Source of the DNA: Acidobacteriota bacterium
GTDB taxonomy: Bacteria; Acidobacteriota; Blastocatellia; Pyrinomonadales; Pyrinomonadaceae
Direction: 5' to 3'
Length of the DNA: 7,508 nt
Assembly (NCBI GenBank): GCA_029777145.1
Contig: JAKOSS010000967.1
Span: forward strand, 1 to 7,508
Shown: one piece after another, positions 1-5,769 of the stretch
Layout: each line of letters starts with the position of its first letter
How positions within the stretch are numbered: position 1 is the first letter of the stretch
The notes under the pieces: generated by a model
Databases searched by the model: none
Told to the model about the DNA's origin: nothing
The model's input: the letters and a program-made list of their open reading frames with translations, nothing else
Made by a program: the position numbers and the translations under genes

Positions 1-61
1 CGTCGCCGAGGAGCGGCGTTTCACGGGCGATGATCGAGATGGCTTCGGAAATCGGGATCAT
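1..61 (-). CDS. moeA: Probable molybdopterin molybdenumtransferase MoeA, N-terminal fragment (runs off the left edge)
   Basis: Read on the minus strand, an ATG at 61-59 opens a frame that continues to the window edge and gives about 20 residues beginning MIPISEAISII and ending ETPLLGD. That pattern (M-I-x-(V/I)-x-E-A, a helix, then a T-P-L-G turn) is typical of the start of MoeA, which inserts molybdate into adenylylated molybdopterin in molybdenum cofactor synthesis. An in-frame TGA at 79-77 limits how far upstream the start could lie, and no other start codon lies between it and this ATG. No strong Shine-Dalgarno sequence is seen. It is transcribed divergently from the acyl-CoA dehydrogenase. 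With only 20 residues the family call is an inference, and the rest of the gene is outside the window. Confidence 0.55.
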   Translation of the reverse strand, partial: MIPISEAISIIARETPLLGD

Positions 62-100
62 ATCGACAACGGCTGCTCATTTAGTCCAAACGTCCTCAAA

Positions 101-142
101 ATGTTAAACTTAGAGCGTATCCGATAGCCGGAATTTTAACAT
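101..142. promoter_or_regulatory. Inverted repeat in the divergent moeA / acyl-CoA dehydrogenase promoter region
   Basis: ATGTTAAA at 101-108 and TTTAACAT at 135-142 form a perfect 8-bp inverted repeat with 26 bases between the arms and centres 34 bp apart, roughly three helical turns. It lies in the AT-richer 118-base gap between two divergent genes. Each arm contains TAACAT, which is four of six to a -10 box in the outward direction (137-142 for the dehydrogenase, 106-101 for the moeA-like gene), so the repeat could be paired -10 elements or a two-half-site operator. I could not find convincing -35 boxes at standard spacing. Confidence 0.35.
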
Positions 143-179
143 ATCAGACAAAAATTATTTGAGAGGTAACTGAACAGCC

Positions 180-1397
180 GTGATCGACTTTGAATTGACT
201 GAAGAACAAAATGCGCTGGAGAACACCGTTCGCGAATTCTGCGCCGGTGAAGTGGCGCCGTATATCAAAGAATGGGACGAGAAGGCGGTATTTGAACCGA
301 GGATCTTCGAGAAAATGGCCGAATTGGGGCTTTTGGGGGTTTGTATCCCCGAAGAATACGGCGGCGCCGGATTCGATTATGTTTCGCTCGGCCTCGTCTG
401 CGAGGAGCTTGAAGCCTGCGATACATTCCTGCGGGTCGCGATGTCGGTCCATGTCGGGCTCAATTCGCTCTCGCTTCTCACATGGGGAAACGAAGAACAG
501 AAGCAGAAATATCTGGTGCCGCAGGCAAAGGGCGAGAAACTCGCGACTTTCGGACTGACCGAACCGAACGCCGGCAGCGACGTCATCGGCATGCGCTCGT
601 ATGCGCGGCGCGACGGTGACGACTGGATTCTCAACGGCGAGAAGATGTGGATCTCGCTGGCCGATGTCGCCGACAATTTCCTCTTTTTCTGCTGGACGGA
701 TCTTGAAAAGCAAAAGATCCGCGATCACTCCGGTCTGAGCTGCTTCATCGTCGAACGATCGATGCCGGGCTTCTCGTCGGGTACAATCCACGGAAAGATG
801 GGAATCCGCGCGGGCAATACGGGTTATTTCTCATTGCAGGACGTTCGCGTTCCGGCCGCCAATATGCTCGGCAACGAAGGCGAAGGATTCAAGATCGCGA
901 TGTTCTCGCTCGAGAACGGACGCTATACCGTCGCGTCGGGTGCGACCGGCGTGATCCGCGCCTCGCGCGACGCGGCCGTCGATTATGCAAATACACGTGA
1001 AGTTCAGGGTCAGACGATCGCCAACTTCCAGCTCGTCAAACAGAAGATCGCCGATATGCAGGCCGATTATGAAATGACGCGCCTACTTTGGATGAAATGC
1101 GGCTGGATGAAGAACATGGGATCGCCGTCCGCGCGTGCCGCGAGCCTTGCCAAGTGGCAGGCGACGACCCGTTCCGAGAAAGCGGCGTCGATGGCGATCG
1201 AGGTCCACGGGGCGAACGGGTATACGAACGATTACCCGGTCGAACGTTACCTGCGGAACTGCAAGGCCGCGGTCATTTACGAAGGAACGCGCGACATTCA
1301 CACGTTGATGCAGGCGGATTGGGCCCTCGGATTGAAGAAGGAGCCGAAGGCCCGGATGGTTCTGCCGCCGTACAAGGCGGGCGCGCAGTCAGCCTGA
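180..1397 (+). CDS. Acyl-CoA dehydrogenase, glutaryl-CoA-dehydrogenase-like
   Basis: This is a full-length (405 aa) FAD-dependent acyl-CoA dehydrogenase, which makes an alpha,beta double bond in an acyl-CoA and passes electrons to electron-transfer flavoprotein in the cytoplasm. The N-terminal helical domain spans about 1-120. The FAD and substrate signature FGLTEPNAGSDV is at 124-135, the beta domain reaches about 230, and the C-terminal helical domain carries the catalytic base in YEGTRDIH, Glu368. The GTG start at 180 gives a standard N-terminus (IDFELTEEQ) and has GAGAGG 13 bases upstream. Compared with remembered human glutaryl-CoA dehydrogenase, the ELEACDTFLRVAMSV stretch aligns Glu78 and Arg85 with the carboxylate-binding Glu87 and Arg94, and YEGTRDIH resembles YEGTHDIH. 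A dicarboxylyl-CoA substrate is therefore possible, but the substrate is not established. It appears monocistronic and ends at a strong terminator. Confidence 0.93.
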   Translation: MIDFELTEEQNALENTVREFCAGEVAPYIKEWDEKAVFEPRIFEKMAELGLLGVCIPEEYGGAGFDYVSLGLVCEELEACDTFLRVAMSVHVGLNSLSLLTWGNEEQKQKYLVPQAKGEKLATFGLTEPNAGSDVIGMRSYARRDGDDWILNGEKMWISLADVADNFLFFCWTDLEKQKIRDHSGLSCFIVERSMPGFSSGTIHGKMGIRAGNTGYFSLQDVRVPAANMLGNEGEGFKIAMFSLENGRYTVASGATGVIRASRDAAVDYANTREVQGQTIANFQLVKQKIADMQADYEMTRLLWMKCGWMKNMGSPSARAASLAKWQATTRSEKAASMAIEVHGANGYTNDYPVERYLRNCKAAVIYEGTRDIHTLMQADWALGLKKEPKARMVLPPYKAGAQSA

Positions 1398-1416
1398 GCG
1401 CTCCTGATCGCAAAAC

Positions 1417-1460
1417 AAAAAGGCCGTCCCGAATCTCAACCGGACGGCCTTTTTCTTTTT
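1417..1460. terminator. Bidirectional intrinsic terminator between convergent genes
   Basis: AAAAAGGCCGTCC (1417-1429) and GGACGGCCTTTTT (1442-1454) form a perfect 13-bp stem whose core is eight mostly GC pairs, around a 12-base loop. T-runs follow in both directions (TTTTTCTTTTT on the plus strand, TTTTTGTTTT on the minus strand). It sits 20 bases past the dehydrogenase stop and the same distance past the end of the convergent SLT gene, so it can serve both. Confidence 0.93.
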
Positions 1461-1474
1461 CTGTGTGATGTCGA

Positions 1475-2746
1475 TCAGCGCGTTCTCGCCACCATCGGAA
1501 CGAAGCGGTCGAGCGAAGCGTTGATCTGAAGATAGATCTGCGTTTCGCGCGGGATCAGATTCCGCCAATTGTCGCCGCCGCGTTTGATGTAACCCGCAAG
1601 CCGCGCCGGGTTGGAATTGTAGCCCGCCGAAAGAAGTTCGAGTTCATTAGCCTGACCGGATTGAAGGGCCGCAACGATCGTCGGGCTCATCAGCAGGTCG
1701 TCGTATGTCGACTGGATATAGAGCAGCATCGCTTGCGCCGCGTTGCTGTGATTCTGCATTCCGGCAACGAAATCGGGCATCAGTCCGGCAGCCGGAAAGC
1801 GGTTGCGGATCATCCGGTACGTCGACGGGATCATCTGGACCATTCCGCCCGCGCCCGCCGAACTCACCGAATAACGGTACGTCTGGCCTTCGTTGAGCGC
1901 GTATAGCGTAAAGATGTCGTTATAGATGTTTTGATGATACTCGGTACGGAACCGGTAATGATCGACGTGCTCGACGATCGAGAGCCGCTCGGCAATATCG
2001 GCGGCCTTCGGCGTGATCGAGATTCCGCGTTGCCGGAGTTTCTCGCGGGCGTTGTCGATCGTGCTCGCGATGTAGTACTTGCCGGCTGAGATGACTTCCG
2101 GAGTAACGAGCCCGGGATGCGTCGACATGTAGTACGCGGTTTCGTAATAGATGCCGCCGCGGACCACCGGATACTGCACCATCAGCGGGATATGCGCGAC
2201 GCCGCTCATATCGACGATCGTGACCGGCGTGTTGACGCCGTTCGGCCGGATCGTCTTGAACTTGATCATCTTCATCGCGCCCGAAGTGAGAACGTATTCA
2301 CCGTCCTTCGTCAGGAACGCGTCCTTCGTCATCGTCACGTAATCGATATTCTTGGTCGTCCGGTCGTAAAACGCAACGCGCACCATTTCGAGCGGGGAAA
2401 CCGGGGCAATCCCCTCGGTCATCGCGATCGTCATCGGTCTAGCCGTCATCTCGCGTTTCGCTTCAGCGAGTTTTTGCCGGATCTGCCCGAGCGTAAGATA
2501 GGCGGCGGACTGGTTTGAATTTGCGGCGGCGTTCGTGTTTTGGTTCGATCCGACGATGATCGGAGTCGCGGTCGGCACCGGCGACGGCAAAGTGTTCGTA
2601 ATGACGACAGTCTTCGAAGGCGAAGGCGTCGGTGACGCGCCGATGACGCGTTGACGTGTTTGTGCGGGCGTCGGTTGCGGTGTCTGGGCATATACAGCGG
2701 GCGAAAGGGACACGACAAGAACGGCAGCAAAAACAGAAAATTTCAT
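1475..2746 (-). CDS. Secreted SLT-type lytic transglycosylase-like protein with an uncharacterised middle region
   Basis: The 423-aa product has a signal peptide (residues 1-20, hydrophobic core, likely cut after AYA) and a Pro/Thr/Ser/Asn-rich low-complexity stretch at about 21-80 that looks like a periplasmic linker. A middle region at about 85-270 matches no family I know. The C-terminal domain looks like goose-lysozyme-type SLT: residues 286-304 align position for position with the ESGFNPNAVSPAGAMGLMQ-type motif, keeping the catalytic Glu as Glu286 and the SxAGAxGxxQ turn. AGYNSNPARL at 374-383 matches the AYNAGPGRV motif, and IPRETQIYL at 398-406 matches the PxETRxYV end motif. Such enzymes cleave peptidoglycan glycan strands non-hydrolytically. 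Residue 287 is Gly where Ser is usual, so activity is likely but not certain. The start is supported by the signal peptide. A weak GGAA lies 10 bases upstream. Confidence 0.82.
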   Translation of the reverse strand: MKFSVFAAVLVVSLSPAVYAQTPQPTPAQTRQRVIGASPTPSPSKTVVITNTLPSPVPTATPIIVGSNQNTNAAANSNQSAAYLTLGQIRQKLAEAKREMTARPMTIAMTEGIAPVSPLEMVRVAFYDRTTKNIDYVTMTKDAFLTKDGEYVLTSGAMKMIKFKTIRPNGVNTPVTIVDMSGVAHIPLMVQYPVVRGGIYYETAYYMSTHPGLVTPEVISAGKYYIASTIDNAREKLRQRGISITPKAADIAERLSIVEHVDHYRFRTEYHQNIYNDIFTLYALNEGQTYRYSVSSAGAGGMVQMIPSTYRMIRNRFPAAGLMPDFVAGMQNHSNAAQAMLLYIQSTYDDLLMSPTIVAALQSGQANELELLSAGYNSNPARLAGYIKRGGDNWRNLIPRETQIYLQINASLDRFVPMVARTR

Positions 2747-2829
2747 AAAGCTTAATTTCCGGCGGCTTGGGTTTAACGGATGATTTCGATTCGGAGCGTT
2801 TCGCGGCGAACGAGCATCGCCGTGTTAAG

Positions 2830-2857
2830 ATTCTCGCAAACGATATGGAGTTGTCAA
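2830..2857 (-). promoter_or_regulatory. Candidate sigma70-type promoter for the SLT gene
   Basis: On the minus strand a perfect TTGACA (2857-2852) is followed after 16 bases by GAGAAT (2835-2830, four of six to TATAAT). Transcription would begin near 2823, giving a leader of roughly 75-80 bases before the ATG at 2746. The -35 box overlaps the candidate plus-strand -35 of glmM. The call rests on consensus only. Confidence 0.35.
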
Positions 2858-2880
2858 GTTTATCCCGCTTTTCTTATGGT
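2851..2880 (+). promoter_or_regulatory. Candidate upstream promoter for glmM
   Basis: TTGTCA (2851-2856, five of six) and TATGGT (2875-2880, four of six) are separated by 18 bases and lie in the AT-rich stretch before glmM. The -35 overlaps the oppositely oriented -35 of the SLT gene. The call rests on consensus only. Confidence 0.35.
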
Positions 2881-2905
2881 AAGTACAAAGAATAGTTATG
2901 AGACT

Positions 2906-2934
2906 TTGATTAAATCGCGTGCAGTCTGTAGATT
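2906..2934 (+). promoter_or_regulatory. Candidate second promoter for glmM
   Basis: TTGATT (2906-2911) and TAGATT (2929-2934) are each four of six to the sigma70 boxes, with the ideal 17-base spacing. Transcription would start near 2941, about 60 bases before the glmM start. It could act instead of or together with the candidate at 2851-2880. Confidence 0.3.
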
Positions 2935-2999
2935 AACTTTTTGGCCCGATTTGGCGTCGGAACTGAATATTTGGAGAAATTGCTAGTTTCTAGTCACTT

Positions 3000-4346
3000 A
3001 TGAAGCAGTTATTCGGCACGGACGGAATGCGCGGAGAGGCCGGAGTTTTTCCGCTCGATCCCGCGACGGTTGCGCAGGTCGGCAAGTCGTTGGCGAGGCA
3101 GGTCGAAGATTCTATCGGACGAAAGCCCAGATTCGTGACCGGGCGGGACACCCGCGAATCCGGATCGTGGATCGAGCAGGCTATCCATACAGGCATCAGG
3201 GCCGCCGGCGCCGATTGCGAATCGGCGGGAGTCATCACGACGCCGGGTGTAGCGTTTGTGACGCGCGAGTTCGGTTTTGACGCGGGAATCGTCATCAGTG
3301 CGTCTCACAATCCGTATTTTGACAACGGCATCAAGGTTTTCTCGCCGACCGGCAAGAAGATCGCGTCGGAGATCGAACGGGCGATCGAGAATGACATTTA
3401 CCGGGCCGCGGACGCGATTGAAGTCAGTGCCGACGAACGTGTCGAAGGTTTTGATGCGAAGCGTTACTGCGGGCGCTATGTCGAGCACCTCTTGGAAGGG
3501 TTTCCGGGGCTTTCGCTCGACGGCTACAGGATCGTGATCGATTGCGCGAACGGCGCCGCTTCCGATATTGCTCCGGAATTGTTCGCACGCCTCGGCGCCG
3601 ATGTTGTCGCGATCTTCAACTCTCCGGACGGAAGAAACATCAATCAAGATTGCGGTTCGCTGCATTTGGATGCGCTGCGCGACCGCGTCCTGGAAGAAGG
3701 AGCCGTGATCGGGATCGCATTTGACGGCGATGCCGATCGCGCGCTTTTCGTCGATGAGAAGGGAAACGTGGTCGACGGCGACGCCGTGCTGTGGGTCATG
3801 GCGCGACTGCTTGCCGATAACGGCGGTCTGTCAAACTCGACCGTCGTCGCGACCGTGATGAGCAATCTCGGACTTGAAGTCGCGCTCAACACGCGAAATA
3901 TCCGTCTGTTGCGCACGTCGGTCGGCGACAAATACGTTCTTGACGAACTGCTCAAGACCAATTCGGCCGTCGGCGGTGAGCAATCGGGACACATCATCTT
4001 TCCGCAGCGAAGTCTCGTTGGCGACGGAATGATGACCGCGCTTTTTGTTCTCGAGGCGATCTTCGAAAACAAGCTGCCGCTCTCGGAGATCACCGCCGGA
4101 TTTACCAGGTATCCGCAGATACTCGTGAACGTCAAGGTCCGTGAGAAAAAGCCGTTCGAGGAAGTCGCCGCGATCAGTGAAGCCGCCCGCACCGTTGAAC
4201 GCCAGCTCGGAGCGAGCGGAAGACTTCTGCTTCGCTATTCCGGAACCGAGAATCTGGCGCGCGTCATGATCGAGGGTGAAGATCAGGCGGTGATCGACGT
4301 GCACGCGCACCAACTTGCCGAAGTAATTCGGGCCAATCTGGGCTGA
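3000..4346 (+). CDS. glmM: Phosphoglucosamine mutase GlmM
   Basis: GlmM interconverts glucosamine-6-phosphate and glucosamine-1-phosphate in the cytoplasm, feeding GlmU and UDP-GlcNAc synthesis for peptidoglycan. The 448-aa length and all four motifs of the alpha-D-phosphohexomutase family are present. FGTDGMRG is at 5-12. The phosphoserine loop ISASHNP is at 99-105 with Ser102, the same number as in E. coli GlmM. The magnesium loop DGDADR is at 242-247, the sugar-binding GEQSGH at 326-331, and the phosphate-binding RYSGTEN at 412-418. The ATG at 3000 is fixed by the short N-terminus before FGTDG. No Shine-Dalgarno lies at normal distance; the nearest GGAG (2973-2976) is 23 bases away. A phosphomannomutase role is less likely because FGTDGxRG and the overall length fit GlmM. 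It is followed by a weak hairpin and then the structured region before aroB. Confidence 0.95.
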   Translation: MKQLFGTDGMRGEAGVFPLDPATVAQVGKSLARQVEDSIGRKPRFVTGRDTRESGSWIEQAIHTGIRAAGADCESAGVITTPGVAFVTREFGFDAGIVISASHNPYFDNGIKVFSPTGKKIASEIERAIENDIYRAADAIEVSADERVEGFDAKRYCGRYVEHLLEGFPGLSLDGYRIVIDCANGAASDIAPELFARLGADVVAIFNSPDGRNINQDCGSLHLDALRDRVLEEGAVIGIAFDGDADRALFVDEKGNVVDGDAVLWVMARLLADNGGLSNSTVVATVMSNLGLEVALNTRNIRLLRTSVGDKYVLDELLKTNSAVGGEQSGHIIFPQRSLVGDGMMTALFVLEAIFENKLPLSEITAGFTRYPQILVNVKVREKKPFEEVAAISEAARTVERQLGASGRLLLRYSGTENLARVMIEGEDQAVIDVHAHQLAEVIRANLG

Positions 4347-4352
4347 TTCGGA

Positions 4353-4380
4353 AACCGGCTTGCATGTCCCGGCGCCGGTT
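4353..4380 (+). terminator. Weak hairpin after glmM, overlapping the next promoter
   Basis: AACCGGC (4353-4359) and GCCGGTT (4374-4380) form a perfect 7-bp stem around a 14-base loop, six bases after the glmM stop. Only a short, broken T-run follows (GTTATCAT), so termination would be weak. The loop contains the -35-like TTGCAT of the promoter at 4360-4388, and the 3' arm lies in that promoter's spacer. Confidence 0.35.
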
Positions 4381-4388
4381 GTTATCAT
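4360..4388 (+). promoter_or_regulatory. Candidate promoter for the structured RNA / aroB leader
   Basis: TATCAT (4383-4388) is five of six to the -10 consensus. It lies 17 bases after TTGCAT (4360-4365), which keeps only the TTG of the -35 box. Predicted initiation at about 4394-4396 falls directly before the first hairpin of the downstream RNA, which is the main reason to take a partial -35 seriously. Confidence 0.42.
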
Positions 4389-4393
4389 AAGGT

Positions 4394-4551
4394 CAATTGA
4401 AACGGTTGGTGAATCCACCGTTTCCAGTGGTAGCTGGGGTGAGGACAGTTACTACGCATTGGCAGGTGCGGTACACTTCCACGTTGCTTCGCCTGCTTTA
4501 ACTTATCAAGATCCGAGCCGCGAGGTTGAATCCCCGCGGCTTTTGATTTTT
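4394..4551 (+). ncRNA. Candidate structured RNA (about 155 nt): independent small RNA or aroB leader
   Basis: Four hairpins follow one another. P2: GAAACGGT (4399-4406) with ACCGTTTC (4417-4424), 8 bp, 10-base loop. P3: GTGGTAGCTG (4427-4436) with CAGTTACTAC (4446-4455), 10 bp including two G-U pairs, loop GGGTGAGGA. P4: GCAGGTG (4462-4468) with CGCCTGC (4490-4496), 7 bp including one G-U pair, 21-base loop. The last is the terminator at 4516-4551. GGTC (4391-4394) and TTGA (4397-4400) could also pair with GATC (4510-4513) and TCAA (4506-4509) to close a multi-branch structure, but this competes with the base of P2. A promoter-like pair ends just upstream. The stretch is open in the aroB frame (72 codons), yet it resembles no AroB N-terminus and contains a terminator. 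No known riboswitch, 6S, SRP, tmRNA or RNase P signature was recognised. Confidence 0.5.
4516..4551 (+). terminator. Intrinsic terminator just upstream of aroB
   Basis: AGCCGCG (4516-4522) pairs with CGCGGCT (4535-4541). After an A-C mismatch two more G-C pairs extend the stem, closing a TTGAAT loop, and TTTTGATTTTT follows. It ends 24 bases before the aroB start codon, leaving no room for a full promoter between them. Transcription of aroB must therefore either pass through it or begin inside the RNA region. Confidence 0.8.
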
Positions 4552-4575
4552 CGGGTTCCAGAACGCAAAATCCCA

Positions 4576-5748
4576 ATGGTGTTCGACGACGTTGGAAAAC
4601 TTGAATTGAAGTTGCCGGAAAAGGTCTCCGGGTACGGGATCGCGGCAGGCTCAGATCTACTCGCACGATCCGGTGATTGGGCGTCGTCCTGCCTCGGAAC
4701 TCCGGGAAAGGTGTTGATCGTCTCCAATCCGCGCGTTTTCGGGCTTTATGGCGAGGTCGCGTCGGAATCTTTGCGCGACTCCGGTTTCGATGTTCACGTC
4801 TGGTTGATGCGCGACGGCGAGCGGCACAAGAACATCCGTTCATTTTCGGAGGTTCTCGGCCGGCTCGGTGAGCTTGCGTTCTCGCGGACCGACGCCGTCG
4901 TGGCTCTCGGCGGCGGAGTCGTCGGGGATCTCGCGGGATTCGCCGCGGCGAGCTTTCTGCGCGGAATCCGGTTCCTTCAGGTTCCGACAACCCTGCTCGC
5001 CATGATCGACTCGTCCGTCGGAGGCAAGACCGGGATCAATCTCGAATCCGGAAAGAATCTCGTCGGCGCTTTCCATCAACCGTCAGGCGTGCTGATGGAT
5101 GTTTCGACCTTGCGAACGTTGCCGCGCCGCGAAGTCGTCGCCGGCTACTGCGAGGCCGCCAAACATGCATTCCTCGCCGGTGGCGATCTTTTCGAGAACA
5201 CGCAGCGGCATCTTTCCGCGATCGACACTGCGCGGTTCAAGCGAGTTTTCGAATCCGCAGTCATGACAAACGAACTCGCGGGATTCGTTCTCAAACAGGC
5301 CGCGTTCAAGGCGAGCGTCGTCATCGGAGATCAGACAGAGGACGTGACCCGAACCGACGGACGATCTCGAAAGATACTCAATTTCGGCCACACGCTTGCC
5401 CACGCGCTTGAAAAAGTCACCTCGTACAAGTATTTCCGCCACGGCGAGGCAGTCGGCTGGGGACTGCGCTTCGCGGGCGAATTGTCAAAAAGTCTTGAAC
5501 TCATCGACTCAAATGAACTAAACTTGTTAAACCATGTTGTGCGACTCGTCGGAGAGTTGCCCGACATCAGCAAACTTGACGCCGATTCGATCGTCCGATC
5601 TTTCGCGTCAGACAAAAAGAACGTAACCGGAAAACTCCATTGGATCCTTTTAAGGGGAATCGGAAACCCGGTGATCGTTGCCAGTGATCAAATCCCGGAA
5701 ATGTCCATCCGGGCCTGCCTCGACCAATTGATCAAGAAAAACAGTTAG
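4576..5748 (+). CDS. aroB: 3-dehydroquinate synthase AroB
   Basis: AroB converts 3-deoxy-D-arabino-heptulosonate 7-phosphate to 3-dehydroquinate, the second step of the cytoplasmic shikimate pathway, using NAD+ and a divalent metal. From the ATG at 4576 the protein is 390 aa, near the usual size of 350-370. The NAD-binding LGGGVVGDLAGF is at 111-122, VPTTLLAMIDSSVGGKTGIN at 136-155, and KNLVGAFHQP at 160-169. The metal ligands are Glu193 in GYCEAAKH, His272 in NFGHTLAHALE and His289 in RHGEAV. A late DKK at 346-348 matches the conserved lysine region. The frame stays open upstream to a TTG at 4360, but those 72 codons overlap the terminator and hairpins and look non-coding, so the internal ATG is preferred. 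No clear Shine-Dalgarno precedes it. A small membrane protein follows after 21 bases. Confidence 0.93.
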   Translation: MVFDDVGKLELKLPEKVSGYGIAAGSDLLARSGDWASSCLGTPGKVLIVSNPRVFGLYGEVASESLRDSGFDVHVWLMRDGERHKNIRSFSEVLGRLGELAFSRTDAVVALGGGVVGDLAGFAAASFLRGIRFLQVPTTLLAMIDSSVGGKTGINLESGKNLVGAFHQPSGVLMDVSTLRTLPRREVVAGYCEAAKHAFLAGGDLFENTQRHLSAIDTARFKRVFESAVMTNELAGFVLKQAAFKASVVIGDQTEDVTRTDGRSRKILNFGHTLAHALEKVTSYKYFRHGEAVGWGLRFAGELSKSLELIDSNELNLLNHVVRLVGELPDISKLDADSIVRSFASDKKNVTGKLHWILLRGIGNPVIVASDQIPEMSIRACLDQLIKKNS

Positions 5749-5769
5749 TTTGAGCGGAGTGTTGCAAAG

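Noticed and set aside
144..791. Minus-strand open frame (215 codons) opposite the acyl-CoA dehydrogenase
   Set aside because: It is the antisense shadow of a clear acyl-CoA dehydrogenase; its protein has no family features.
2800..2810. Palindrome TTCGCGGCGAA upstream of the SLT gene
   Set aside because: An 11-base hyphenated palindrome in GC-rich DNA is not distinctive, and its position gives no further support as an operator.
4404..4496. Cobalamin riboswitch, suggested by GGTGAATCC and GCAGG/CCTGC
   Set aside because: The B12 box (GCCAGGAGACCTGCC type) and the other conserved core segments are absent.
4466..4501. Leader peptide for aroB attenuation (GTG start, 11 codons, TAA stop)
   Set aside because: No ribosome binding site at proper distance, and only one aromatic codon (Tyr), so it does not fit a classical aromatic amino acid attenuator.
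4501..4540. SAM-I riboswitch, suggested by CTTATCAAGA at 4502-4511
   Set aside because: The following conserved parts (GGAGGGA, GGCCCGATGAAACC, GGCAACC) are missing, and this segment runs straight into the terminator stem.
4394..4551. 6S RNA or bacterial SRP RNA
   Set aside because: The structure is a row of short hairpins, not the long rod with a central bubble of 6S RNA, and the GGAA-capped SRP hairpin is absent.
4555..4564. GTTCCAGAAC inverted repeat between the terminator and aroB
   Set aside because: Only four base pairs per arm with a two-base gap; too short to support as an operator or RNA hairpin.
4360..4575. N-terminal extension of AroB from a TTG start (72 extra codons in frame)
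   Set aside because: The extension overlaps a promoter-like pair, three hairpins and an intrinsic terminator, looks unlike any AroB N-terminus, and would make the protein about 100 residues longer than usual.
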